From CAVTWJ01 sp964525605 (GTDB lineage: Bacteria; Oederibacteriota; Muellerivitia; Muellerivitales; Muellerivitaceae), in the NCBI GenBank assembly GCA_964525605.1, contig CAZGKT010000005.1, positions 62,001-126,000 of the forward strand: a DNA stretch of 64,000 nt. Reading direction: 5' to 3'. Both the position numbers and the translations under genes were made by a program. Under the pieces are notes generated by a model. The model saw only the letters and a program-made list of their open reading frames with translations. It was not told where the DNA came from and searched no databases. Every line of letters starts with the position of its first letter. Positions within the stretch are counted from its first letter, which is position 1. This document shows positions 51,754 through 61,718 of the stretch, piece after piece.

Positions 51754-52770
51754 ATGCGATTTTTCTTAATCACCTTGATCCTGGTTTTCGCGGCGGGATT
51801 GGCGTTCGCCTGGACCTGGGGTTTGGACCACCGCCTGTATTATTTGAGCCGGGATTATGCCCTTTTAACCGGCAAGGACCGCCTCATCGACACCACTACG
51901 AGGCCCGGATTGGCGATCTTTGGGGACTCGGCTGTCATGGACGGCGTTCTGCCTGAAAGACTTGGCCCCGGGGTGATCAATTGCGCCATGAACGGTTCCA
52001 CGCCCATTGAAAGTTATTTCCTGATCAAGAGGCTCCTGAAGGTATCCGTTCCTCCCCGGGCGGTCCTGATTTCCTATAGCGCCTATCATCTGGTTCATCC
52101 GGATTTTTACTGGGAAAACTCGGTGAAATTCGGCCTGGTGGGCGGCGCAGATGCCGACGAGGTTCTGGGGAACATTTTCAGATTGGGGGACAAGGAACTC
52201 ATCACGGGGTCCGGCTTTGGGAACCTGGAAGAAAGGATCTATTCGTTCCTGCTTTCACGCGGGTTCCCGTCCTATTACGTCTCCTCCCTCCTTGCCGAGG
52301 GATGGGGCGTTCGGCAAAAAGAAAATGTGGAAGCGTTGAAGGTCATCGCCCGAACCCGGGGACAATATTATTTCCCCCTGGCGGATGGATCCAAAAGCCT
52401 GAATGCGGATACGAAACTCAAAACCTTCGCCCTCAGCCCGGTCATCGATTGCTACTTTCGCAAGACCCTGGAACTTCTCCAAAAGAATCATATTCCGGTT
52501 TATTTTTACGCCATGCCGATCAATGAATCCTCGGTTGCGCATCTGGACCCGGGTGTTTTCAAGGCTTATGGGGAGTATCTGGAAGGGTTAGCCCGCGAGT
52601 ACCCGGGATTCCGCGTCATAACGCCATTGAGAACCGTTTATCCATGGACACTTTTTTCCGACCATGCCCATTTGAACGAAAAGGGGACCCTCCGATTCAA
52701 CCGGGAATTCGCCAGGATCTTGAATCGGGCCCATGTGCCGGGCGGGTCGTTTGGAAATTCCTCGCGGTAA
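51754..52770 (+). CDS. membrane-anchored SGNH protein (DltD/AlgJ-like role)
   Basis: Predicted 338 residues with an N-terminal signal anchor (FFLITLILVFAAGLAFAW). Block I is IFGDSAVMDG with nucleophile S59. Near the C-terminus is DHAHLNEKG, giving the catalytic aspartate and histidine of the DxxH pair. The architecture equals that of SGNH partners working with MBOATs. The ATG at 51754 is about ten bases after GAGGG; an ATG three codons earlier abuts that site. It closes the FkbH/ACP/MBOAT operon and probably transfers the acyl group to a surface glycan. Confidence 0.8.
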   Translation: MRFFLITLILVFAAGLAFAWTWGLDHRLYYLSRDYALLTGKDRLIDTTTRPGLAIFGDSAVMDGVLPERLGPGVINCAMNGSTPIESYFLIKRLLKVSVPPRAVLISYSAYHLVHPDFYWENSVKFGLVGGADADEVLGNIFRLGDKELITGSGFGNLEERIYSFLLSRGFPSYYVSSLLAEGWGVRQKENVEALKVIARTRGQYYFPLADGSKSLNADTKLKTFALSPVIDCYFRKTLELLQKNHIPVYFYAMPINESSVAHLDPGVFKAYGEYLEGLAREYPGFRVITPLRTVYPWTLFSDHAHLNEKGTLRFNREFARILNRAHVPGGSFGNSSR

Positions 52771-52800
52771 AAAACGTCAACTGAATAGGGCTCGATCCCC

Positions 52801-54849
52801 TTACTTTTTATCCGCCGGATATTCCAGGGGGATCAATTTCAGCCGGATCAGTTCGTGGGCCAAGAGGATGGCATTCAGCAATTGGCCCTTGTGATTAAAG
52901 TGATAGCCATAGTGGGTTTGCGACGTGTCAAAATAAGTGGTCTTCAGTGCATTTGAGGCGTCGGTTAAATCCATGAAATGAATATTTTTCATTTCACAGA
53001 CGTCCTTCCAAAAGTTTCGGTAAGAATCGTTTGGCATATCCGTTTCTGAACCTATGTTACCGAGTGGTAAAAAACAAAGTTCAAAGTCGACGGGAGCGCC
53101 TGAACTTGTTTTGATCGACTGTACTTTTTGCGAAAGAAGTTCATGCGGCTTCCCTTCGAGTTCAATCAAATCACTCAGAATGGCTTTGTCCGCCATTAAT
53201 TTATCTATTCCGCTCCACGCCCTTCCATCTGAGGGATTTCCCAATTGGGCCTTTACACACCGGTCGTAAAAATCCTTCAAAACGGGGTTTGCGGATGCGC
53301 GCTCCTTAAGAGGTTTAAGCAAATATTCAGGATCAATCATCTCTGCTGGAATTCCCTCGTGTGTCAACGGATAGTTAAAATAAACTTGGTATTCATCCCA
53401 GTCGGGATCAACAACCCTGATGCATAAGTCGATGTCAAATTTTTTGACGATATCAGAAACATGATAATAAGACCAAGTTAACCCATCACCAAGATCGGGG
53501 TGACCCAAATGCAATACTTGGAAGTGGACGGGCCCATCTAATAAAGCGCTCAAAGTGTTCAGTATTAATTCAAGCTTTTTGGGCAGAATTTCCATTCGGT
53601 TTTCAAAGTCAGGGATACCGTTGTGCATTTCAACCAATTGATAAGTATAGGAAGTGCCCGATATAAGTATTCGGAAGGTTTTCGGTGGTTTTCGAGTTGG
53701 GTAATCAAAATCCGTTATTCCATTTTCATTCGCCAGGAACGTACCGCCAGGAATATTCGCTTTGTATTGGTCAAACCTGTAATCCCGGAGGCTCAAAATG
53801 ACGTTTTTAAATGGGAGCGAAAGAAAAAAACGCTTGTCGTCCCGGGGATCGGCGACAAAACCGGCCATCTGCCAGCTTTGCTCGTACATAAAAAAATAAG
53901 ACAAGTCCGGGGTCTCTCCGTTTTCGTCGTTCACCGTATCCCCCCAAACTTCGATCAACGAAAGGGGCCCCGCTCCCTTTGCGGGTGCGATTTGCGTCCA
54001 AGTGGAATTTACCTTCGCGGGTATCCCGTAAAGGGTGCCCCCCGTGGAAGTCATCGAGACTACTCCCTCCTCCTTTCCTATTTCTTTGAGAGAAACGGAA
54101 GCGCTCAGCGTATTCGACCTTGGCTCGACTTGATAAACTTCTCCCGTTTTTAAGTCGGCGATGCAAATATGGGCCTGATAATCGCATATGGGTCCTAAGT
54201 CGAGGCTGACAGGTGAGTCAAAAGGCATGGGTGAACATACATAGGTTTGTAAATCAAGTTTTTGGAGAGCTCCAGTGGGAGCTCGTTGGCAAAAGTAAAG
54301 CGCATTTTCTTTGGGTCGATAAACCATGCCACCCAATGGGTTGATGACAAGGCTTGTTTTTCCATCGGGCGCCTTTATATCAAGTGTGGAAACGGTTTTG
54401 GTTTCTAAATTCACCAACCGAAAATGCCAATCTCCAGCGTCATAGACCAAAAGTTTGTTTTGGCCGATGTATGAAATGAATAAGGGGGTCTTAAAAGCTG
54501 CTTTGGACAAATCGCCATCCAAACACGTTGCCGATCCATTACCGGCAATCGTTCGAACCTGGTTATTCTGATCCAGCAAGACAACCCGAATGAGGTTGTT
54601 AAGCGTGTCGGCTACAAATAACCGTGTGCCATCGGGATCAATCGCTAAGCCCGTGGGATGGTTAAAGAGTGCTGAGGTGAAGGAACCATCTCGATAACCC
54701 TTTTCGCCTGCCCCAGCAACGAGATCGTTATATTCCACCATAGGACTCAAGCCGAAACCCTTGGAGATTATCCCAAATAAGAAGAGTAGGAGTATGGCGC
54801 GGGATAAAGCGAGAGCTCCATAGATCTTACATATTTTAAGAAAGGGCAT
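52801..54849 (-). CDS. exported NHL-propeller / SGNH-like protein, paralog 1
   Basis: Predicted 682 residues. A signal peptide (ALSRAILLLFLFGIISKGFG) precedes an NHL-type propeller with blades such as FNHPTGLAIDPDGTRLFVADT. After residue about 390 comes an SGNH-like domain whose block I reads ISGTSYTYQ, so the serine is kept but the aspartate of GDS is lost. The final HxxHFNHKGQLLNAILL block keeps the histidine. It is clearly related to the next two genes. The ATG at 54849 has AAAGGA nine bases upstream; one three codons earlier abuts that site. GC is lower than in its sister genes. Confidence 0.7.
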   Translation of the reverse strand: MPFLKICKIYGALALSRAILLLFLFGIISKGFGLSPMVEYNDLVAGAGEKGYRDGSFTSALFNHPTGLAIDPDGTRLFVADTLNNLIRVVLLDQNNQVRTIAGNGSATCLDGDLSKAAFKTPLFISYIGQNKLLVYDAGDWHFRLVNLETKTVSTLDIKAPDGKTSLVINPLGGMVYRPKENALYFCQRAPTGALQKLDLQTYVCSPMPFDSPVSLDLGPICDYQAHICIADLKTGEVYQVEPRSNTLSASVSLKEIGKEEGVVSMTSTGGTLYGIPAKVNSTWTQIAPAKGAGPLSLIEVWGDTVNDENGETPDLSYFFMYEQSWQMAGFVADPRDDKRFFLSLPFKNVILSLRDYRFDQYKANIPGGTFLANENGITDFDYPTRKPPKTFRILISGTSYTYQLVEMHNGIPDFENRMEILPKKLELILNTLSALLDGPVHFQVLHLGHPDLGDGLTWSYYHVSDIVKKFDIDLCIRVVDPDWDEYQVYFNYPLTHEGIPAEMIDPEYLLKPLKERASANPVLKDFYDRCVKAQLGNPSDGRAWSGIDKLMADKAILSDLIELEGKPHELLSQKVQSIKTSSGAPVDFELCFLPLGNIGSETDMPNDSYRNFWKDVCEMKNIHFMDLTDASNALKTTYFDTSQTHYGYHFNHKGQLLNAILLAHELIRLKLIPLEYPADKK

Positions 54850-55019
54850 ATATTTCATTCCTTTAAAAGAATCAACCCGAAGATATAAACGAGGTGGATG
54901 ATTAAAAACTTGATTGAATCTTGATACGCCTATTTTTCCAAATCAGGCAAGATAATGAAAATAGTAAATGGATAACGGCTCTGGAAGAGCTGTAAGTGAA
55001 TTATTTCCCGTATATCTGT

Positions 55020-57038
55020 TTATTTAATTGAGGTCGGAAATTCCAACGGTATAAGTTTTTGGTGGATGAGCTCGCTGGCGAGCAGGATGGCATTGAGCAG
55101 TTGACCTTTGTGGTTGTAATGGTAAGCGTAGTGGAATTGTTCAGTATCGTAATATGTAAATTTTAACGCGTTCGAGGAATCGGTTAGATCCATGAAAGGG
55201 ATACCCTTCTTGGCGCAGACTTCTTTCCAAAAATCCCGGTAAGGCCCGTTGGGCATTTCCCCCATGGAACCCAAGTTCCCCACGGGTAAAAAGCACAGCT
55301 CAAAACCGACGGGAACCCCAGCGCTGGTTTTCATCGATTGAACTTTTTGAGAAAGAAGCTCATAGGGCCTTCCTTCCAACTCCATCAGGTCATTTCGAAT
55401 ATCTTTGTTTTTGAAAAGATAAGGCATGTCCTGAAAAACGTTATTGTTTTTCATGTCGGCCAGGTTCGCTTTCAATGCCCGCTCGAACAAATCTTCCGTG
55501 ATCGGGCTGACCGAAGCCCGTTCTTTGAAAGACTTTAATGAGTAGTTAGGATCTGGGTTTTCCGTTGGGATTCCTTCTTTGGTTAAGGGGCGGTTGTAAT
55601 AGATCCAAAATTCCAGCAAGGCCGGGTTGACTTGTTTGATGCACAAATCGATGTCGAATTTTTTAACGACATCGGGCACATGGTAATTCGCCCAGGTTAA
55701 ACCATCCCCGATATCGGGGTGGCCCTGATGCAGGACTTGGAAATGAACATTGCTGCCCATCAGGGAACTCAGGGTGTTCAAAACCAGTTCCAGTTTTTTG
55801 GGAAGAATTTCCATTCGATTTTCCCAGTTCCAGGGGCGGGGAATGTTTTCTTCGATCATTTGATAGGACAGGGAAGCGCCGGAAATCAGGATACGGAAAG
55901 TGTGGGGAGGTTTTTTAAGGGGATAATCGTAGTCGGATATTCCGTTGATATTACAACCATCCGAACCGCCGGGAATGTTCACCTTCCAAGCGTCGAATCG
56001 GTAATCCCTCAAGCTCAGGATGATGTTTTTGTTGGGCCGGGAGAAATAAAATCTTTTGTCATCCCGGGGATCCGCCACAAAGCCGGCCGACAGGTACCTT
56101 GTGTCGAGGCTAAAAAGATCGGACAGGGCCGGGACTTGCTCATCCGAGACCGTGTCTCCCCAGATTTCCAGAAGGGAAAGCGGGCCCGCACCCTGAGCGG
56201 GGGCGATCTGCATCCAAGTCGTGTTGCTTTTGGATGGGATTCCATAAAGGGTCGCCCCCATGGCGGCCATGGTGGAAAGTCCATCGCCTTTTCCGATATC
56301 CGCGAGGGAAACGGAAGCGCTCAAGGTATTGGAACCGGGTTCAACCTGGTAAACCTCGCCGGTATCGCGATCCGCCACGCAAATTTTGCCTTGAAAATCA
56401 CAGAGGGTTCCTACTGTGAAGCTGGCGGGTGCGGTCATCGACTGGGGTGAACAAATAAAGGTGTTGAGGTCAAGCCGTTGAAGAGCCGACCAAGGAGGTC
56501 CTTGGGTGAAATACAGAGCGTTTTCCTTACCATGAAAGACCAGCCCTTCCACGTAATCGTACCCAAGTCCCTTCGCGCCGGATGGATTCGTAATATTCGG
56601 GGTCGTCACGATTTTGGATGCCAAGTCCACGTATCGGATGTGTTTATCCCCGAAGTCATAAACAAAAAGATGGGTCGGATCTGCGAAGGTCAGCCATTGA
56701 GGATTGTTGAAGGAGGCCTGGCCCAGGGGTCCGTCTTTCAGGGTAGCCGCGCCGTTCCCGGCGACCGTTTGAACCAGATTATTCTGGTCCAGAAGGATGA
56801 CCCGAATCCGGTTATTGGTTGTGTCGGCCACGAAGAGTTGAGTGCCTCCCGGGTCTATCGCCAACCCCGTGGGCTGGTTGAACATGGCGGAAGTGAAGGC
56901 TCCATCCCGATAGTCCGCTTCGCCTTCCCCGGCCACGAGATCGTTGAATTCCACCATCGGGCTTACGCCCAGAACATGGGTGGCGGTTCCCCATAAAAAA
57001 ATCATGAGGGTTCCCGAAGTCAAAAGACGGATTGTCAT
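55020..57038 (-). CDS. exported NHL-propeller / SGNH-like protein, paralog 2
   Basis: Predicted 672 residues with a signal peptide (TIRLLTSGTLMIFLWGTATHVLG). The propeller has the same blades as paralog 1 (FNQPTGLAIDPGGTQLFVADT) and the SGNH-like domain has block I ISGASLSYQ: the serine is kept, the GDS aspartate lost. The histidine block is HYNHKGQLLNAILLASELI. It has the higher GC of the region. The three paralogs are head-to-tail in one direction and may form an operon, although a gap of about 170 bases separates this from paralog 1. Confidence 0.7.
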   Translation of the reverse strand: MTIRLLTSGTLMIFLWGTATHVLGVSPMVEFNDLVAGEGEADYRDGAFTSAMFNQPTGLAIDPGGTQLFVADTTNNRIRVILLDQNNLVQTVAGNGAATLKDGPLGQASFNNPQWLTFADPTHLFVYDFGDKHIRYVDLASKIVTTPNITNPSGAKGLGYDYVEGLVFHGKENALYFTQGPPWSALQRLDLNTFICSPQSMTAPASFTVGTLCDFQGKICVADRDTGEVYQVEPGSNTLSASVSLADIGKGDGLSTMAAMGATLYGIPSKSNTTWMQIAPAQGAGPLSLLEIWGDTVSDEQVPALSDLFSLDTRYLSAGFVADPRDDKRFYFSRPNKNIILSLRDYRFDAWKVNIPGGSDGCNINGISDYDYPLKKPPHTFRILISGASLSYQMIEENIPRPWNWENRMEILPKKLELVLNTLSSLMGSNVHFQVLHQGHPDIGDGLTWANYHVPDVVKKFDIDLCIKQVNPALLEFWIYYNRPLTKEGIPTENPDPNYSLKSFKERASVSPITEDLFERALKANLADMKNNNVFQDMPYLFKNKDIRNDLMELEGRPYELLSQKVQSMKTSAGVPVGFELCFLPVGNLGSMGEMPNGPYRDFWKEVCAKKGIPFMDLTDSSNALKFTYYDTEQFHYAYHYNHKGQLLNAILLASELIHQKLIPLEFPTSIK

Positions 57039-57088
57039 GGTTTTAAAATCCTTTCCCCATTTCCACCGAGTATAAAACGAACTGCCTT

Positions 57089-59124
57089 TTACTTTCCTTC
57101 TGCTGATGAAGATTCAGCGGGCGGTGGCCCGGCGGGCCGGGACCAGGGAATGTAACCATCCCGGATCAAGTCATGGGCCAAAAGCTGGCCGAAAAACAGG
57201 TGTCCTTCCGGGTTGAAATGATCGTTCTGCGCGTTCTGGGAAAGGGGGTAATAGGTCAGGTTCAGCGCGGTCATTTCGTCGTTCGTATCCAGATGGGATA
57301 TGCCGTATTTCTTGCAGACTCCATCCCACAAATGCCTGGGTCTTCCGGGTTCGGCCGCAAAATCCCCGTGTGGGTAGTGCAAAGCAACAATTTGACGGGT
57401 TGGCCGCCCGAGGTTTTGATTAGGTCGATCTTCTTTTTCAGCAAATCAAGCGGTTTCCCGTATATGCGAACCAGCACATCGTGAAATTCAGGGTTCAAGA
57501 ATAGGGAATCATCAAAGATGAAGTTATTGTCCTTCGTGGTCACCAGGTGTTTGGACTTGCATAGGTTATAAAATTCCCGGGCTTCCCCCGCGGGAATCCT
57601 TTTCTCGGGCGGCTTCAGATAATATTCCATGTCCAGCGGGTAAGTCGGGATGCCGTCCGCCGTCAGCGGGGACCAAAAGTAATAGAGGTAAGGATAAACG
57701 GTGCTGATCGTGGGCGGCTGGAGGATGACCACCAGGTCGATATCGTTCTTTTTGGCTAGATCCGGAATGATATTCGTGGGCCAAAGGAAGAGAGGCTGGT
57801 CAGCCGGGAAGTACCGGTTGAGGACCTCGAAATTCAGGGGCTGGTTGTCCAGGGCCCCGAGCGTGTTCAATTCCAGTTCGGTGCGTTTGGTGAGGCTCAG
57901 GACGCGGGGGTATCCGCTCTCCTCACCATGGGTCGCCATGGTTCTCGTGAAGGGGTAGGTGTCCACCACGCTCGAGCGGGAATCCCCGACCAGAAGGATT
58001 CGGAAGGTCTTGGCGGGTTTCGTGAGGGGATATTCGGATTCGTTGAGCCCATTGGAATTAGCCCATTCTCCTCCCGCCCTGGGGTTTCCGTATAAATCCC
58101 GGTAGGACAGGACCGCGTTGAGACGGGGGTTGGAAAAATAGAGCTTTCGTTCGTTGTTGGGGTCGCAAACCAGGCCGCCGGGTTGGTTGGACATGATGTT
58201 TGAAAAGGGGTAGAGGTTCGAGCCCGGTTCGGGAACTTGATCCCCCCACACGCTGACGAATGTCAAAGGCTGGGCCAGGTTGGCGGGCAAGAGCCTTGAA
58301 AAAGGAAAGCTAAAGCTTTTTTGAAAGGCATAGAGATAGCCCTTGGTTTCGGCTAATGAAAAGACCGGGTCGGAGGCGGTGAGGCAGGGCGTGAGTGTCA
58401 CGGGTGAATCCTCTTTCCAGCTGAGGCCTAGGACTCCCCGGCTTTCCCACAAGCCCACATAAAGCCTATTGTCGACCGCGCAGACGGCGGTCGGGCCGTT
58501 GGCCTTCATCACGGGGGGTATTTGCGTGACCTTCCGGGTTTTCAAATCCAATCGGCGGACCGTTCCCGCTTCGGTGTCAGTGACGAAAAGCGAATCGGCG
58601 GCGGGCAGGTAAGCCATGTCCCGGATGTTGGCCATGGAAACTTGGCTGGCCGGCCCCTCCGAAAGATCGGCGTGGGCGCCTCCCGCCAGGGTCGTGACGA
58701 TGCCGCTTTTAAGATCAATCAGGCGGATGAGCTTGTTCCCGAAGTCGTTGACGGCGAGCAGATCCCCCGGCAGATAAACCACACTCCTGGGTTGATTGAA
58801 TAGGGCATGACTCAGTGGGCCGTTTTGTTTGCCGGCAGAATCCTGTCCCGCGAGCGTGTCCACCCTATTGTCCGCGTCTAAATGGATCACTCGAATCCGG
58901 TTGTTTCCTGAGTCGGCGACGTAAAGCTTCGAACTGTCGGGACAAATGGCCAGGCCCATGGGCGTGTTGAACCGGGCCTGGGTAAAGGAGCCGTCCAGAA
59001 AACCGGCCGTTTCGGCCCCTGCCACCAAATCGATGGAATAGGAGGAAATGGGTCTGACCGCCCACCCGGATGGGGCCCAAAGGAAGGTGAGGGTAAAAAT
59101 GATAACGGGGGACCTAAAAACCAT
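57089..59124 (-). pseudogene. exported NHL-propeller / SGNH-like protein, paralog 3, frameshifted
   Basis: One frame from 59124 to 57271 encodes 617 residues: signal peptide, NHL propeller (FNTPMGLAICPDSSKLYVADS) and an SGNH-like domain with an intact block I LVGDSRSSVV. Near 57330-57385, after PVKLLLC, homology to its paralogs moves to the -1 frame, which continues RHLWDGVCKKYG and ends DHFNPEGHLFFGQLLAHDLI at 57089. The break means one base is missing, by mutation or assembly error, or a -1 frameshift occurs. The catalytic histidine is only in the second frame. It is the only one of the three with the full GDS motif. Confidence 0.7.
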
Positions 59125-59226
59125 GGCCGGGTCTCCTGAAAGCCAATAAAATCCAACGGGTGTCTATGATACCTATTTCGACACTTATTTATGGACCAAT
59201 ATGACTTTGGGTGACGGAACCTCTCA

Positions 59227-61572
59227 ATGAAAAAGTCTTTTTTATTTGTTCTCGCGGGGCTGTTATTCCTGATTTTTCGCTTTTTTCAGGCCCAGTGGAA
59301 TTTTAATCAACAACAATCCCTTTATCCTCAGCCAACCTCCGGATTATGGCAAGTTTGGGTCACCGAGGAACCGGAGGTTCTTTTCAACCATCGGGAAGGC
59401 CGCCATGACACGGGCCGACGGGATGGCTTTTACGAGCCTTATGTCAAAGAAGTCCGCGCGGTATGCAAATTGAAGACCCGGGAGGGGGTGTCAGTCGCTC
59501 CTGTAAAGGTCCGATGCACCCTCCGGTTGAACCCAGAGGACCCGGCCCCCGCCCTGATTTCCTATGGGGAAACAGTTGAAATCACGGGAACCCTTCTCCA
59601 ACCTTCCTGTGCCTTGAACCCCGGGCAGTTCGATTACGCCCATTACCTAAAAACCAAATGCGTTCCCTATGTGATGTACGCGTCCTCTCGCCAGTGGCGT
59701 AGAGCCGACGGAGCGGTGAACGACGGATGGTTTTTCATGAGGACTTCCTGCCGATTGAGGCGATGGGCCCAGGACCGGATCTACCGCCTTTTGCCCTTTC
59801 CCCAAAACGCCCTACTGGACGGCATTTTGTTGGGTGAAAGGGGCGCCCTTCCGGGGGAGATGGTGGAAGCCTTCATGGAGACTGGCACGGTCCATATCCT
59901 GGCCGTTTCGGGAATGATCACCGCTTTCGTGGCGGGTCTCTTTTATATTTTAATGAGAGCTTGCCAGATACCCCGAAAGGTCTCGGCACTATTGGCCCTA
60001 TTCGAGGTCATCTTCTTCATTGCTCTCACCGGCGCCCATCCTCCCGTCTGCCGGGCAGGGTTGTTTTCGGTTCTGGCGCTTCTTTCCGTGATTCTTGAAC
60101 GGCGCGTTCGCGTCGGAAGACTTCTACTGGTCACGGCCTGGGTGTTGGTGGCCGTGAACCCCTTTGTGTTAGAGGATTTATCTTTCCAGATATCCTTTTT
60201 AGCCACCGCGGGGCTGATGGTGATGGGAAGAAGGATCGAGGAAAGGCTCCGATTAGGTTGGAAACCGGTGTCGGGTCTCCTCGCGGCAACGGCTGCGGCC
60301 CAGTTATCCGTGTGGTGTCTTCTTATATATAGCTTCAATCAGTTGTCTCTCTATTCACTCCCCGCCAATCTTCTGATTGTGCCGCTGGCCCTTCTATCGG
60401 TGGCGGCGGGCCTGACTGCCCTGGCGGCTTCATGCCTTATTCCTTTTCTGGGAAACCTGTTCGCGGCGGGATGTGACGTGGTTTTAAGGGTTCTAGTTTG
60501 GCTGGCCCAATGGATCAACGGTTGGCCGGGCGCGAATTTCACGGTCGCCTCTCCTTCCCTTGGTTGGATTCTGGTCTTTCATGGGCTTCTGATCGTTACT
60601 TTTTATTTCACGTGGCCAAAAGTTAAACCCGAAAATCCTTCGAACGAGTGGAAAAGGCGGGAAATGCCTTTTCGAAAAGCACGCCGATTGCTTTCTTGGG
60701 TTTGGATGTTGTTTTTGGGGGCGTCCCTTATCGGGTGGGGAGTATCCAACGCTTGGCCCCGAGGATACCGGGTCCTTTTTTTTGCCGTGGGGCATGGAGA
60801 CGCGGCCCTTCTTGAAACCCCTTCGGGTAGGGTCTTTGCCCTTGAGGGGGGCTGGTTCAACCAGGGGCTGTCCCGCTACCAAACTACCGCGGCCTATTTG
60901 CGGCATAGGGGTATCAGCCGGTTAGCCGGGGTCGTGAATCTTTCGCCGACCGATGAGGACGCGGGCGGGCTGGCAAACCTGGTACAAGCTTTGCCGGTCT
61001 CGGAAGCTTTCGGTTTGCCGGGGGAGTATCCGGAAAGCTGGGGATGCCAGGCTTTTCTGGACGCCTTGGCGGATAAGGACCTTCGCCTTCATCCCCTGCG
61101 AAAGGGAGATTCCATTCCCCTTTTGGATGGAGCGGCTTTGAAGGTCATCTATTCACCGGAGGGAGAAAAGGTTTCGGCGGCCCATAACCCCAACCGTTCC
61201 CTGGGGCTTTTATTAACCCTCCCGGGCGCCGAAGGACCGGTTCAGATTTTGTTCGCGGGTAATTTAGGGAAAGAAGGCATTCGGGCCATTGGCAAAGATT
61301 TTTCCACTTTACTTCATCCGGACTGGCTCGCGGCCCCCCGGCACGGGGCTGAAAGCGCGAACCCGGAAGAATGGGCTCGTGGATTAACGCCTTCCCATAT
61401 CCTCGTGAGCGATTCCAGAAACCATCCGGCGGATCAAGAGATCTACCGGTTGGCCAATCCCGCGGCGAAGGTCCTTTGCACCGCTCTTGAGGGAGCCGTT
61501 GAATTAGAAGTTGGCCCGGGGAGTCGAAAGCGATTCCGAAACTATCGAGAAGGTATCTGGCAAAATTTCTGA
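59227..61572 (+). CDS. comEC: ComEC/Rec2-type DNA uptake channel with inactive nuclease domain
   Basis: Predicted 781 residues. N-terminal membrane helix, an OB-fold-like region (LRLNPEDPAPALISYGETVEITG) and the competence domain follow: NALLDGILLGERGALP, VHILAVSGMITAFVAG, many helices, PPVCRAGLFSVLAL. The C-terminal metallo-beta-lactamase-like domain begins RVLFFAVGHGDAALLETP. The metal motif, normally HPHxDH, is at S573-D578 and reads SPTDED, with all three histidines and the aspartate changed, so this domain should bind no metal there. ComEC passes single-stranded DNA through the inner membrane; the nuclease part is thought to degrade the other strand. Confidence 0.9.
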   Translation: MKKSFLFVLAGLLFLIFRFFQAQWNFNQQQSLYPQPTSGLWQVWVTEEPEVLFNHREGRHDTGRRDGFYEPYVKEVRAVCKLKTREGVSVAPVKVRCTLRLNPEDPAPALISYGETVEITGTLLQPSCALNPGQFDYAHYLKTKCVPYVMYASSRQWRRADGAVNDGWFFMRTSCRLRRWAQDRIYRLLPFPQNALLDGILLGERGALPGEMVEAFMETGTVHILAVSGMITAFVAGLFYILMRACQIPRKVSALLALFEVIFFIALTGAHPPVCRAGLFSVLALLSVILERRVRVGRLLLVTAWVLVAVNPFVLEDLSFQISFLATAGLMVMGRRIEERLRLGWKPVSGLLAATAAAQLSVWCLLIYSFNQLSLYSLPANLLIVPLALLSVAAGLTALAASCLIPFLGNLFAAGCDVVLRVLVWLAQWINGWPGANFTVASPSLGWILVFHGLLIVTFYFTWPKVKPENPSNEWKRREMPFRKARRLLSWVWMLFLGASLIGWGVSNAWPRGYRVLFFAVGHGDAALLETPSGRVFALEGGWFNQGLSRYQTTAAYLRHRGISRLAGVVNLSPTDEDAGGLANLVQALPVSEAFGLPGEYPESWGCQAFLDALADKDLRLHPLRKGDSIPLLDGAALKVIYSPEGEKVSAAHNPNRSLGLLLTLPGAEGPVQILFAGNLGKEGIRAIGKDFSTLLHPDWLAAPRHGAESANPEEWARGLTPSHILVSDSRNHPADQEIYRLANPAAKVLCTALEGAVELEVGPGSRKRFRNYREGIWQNF

Positions 61573-61718
61573 TGTTGTGGAGAAGAAGAGGAATAAACGA
61601 TATAAATCTCGAATTGCTTATTTTGCGCGCATTTAGAGTGAAGGTTCTATCTAGACTTATCGGCTTCAACCGGAGTATTGTTTGATGAAAGAAAAGTTAG
61701 TCATTTGTTGGGGGTTTA

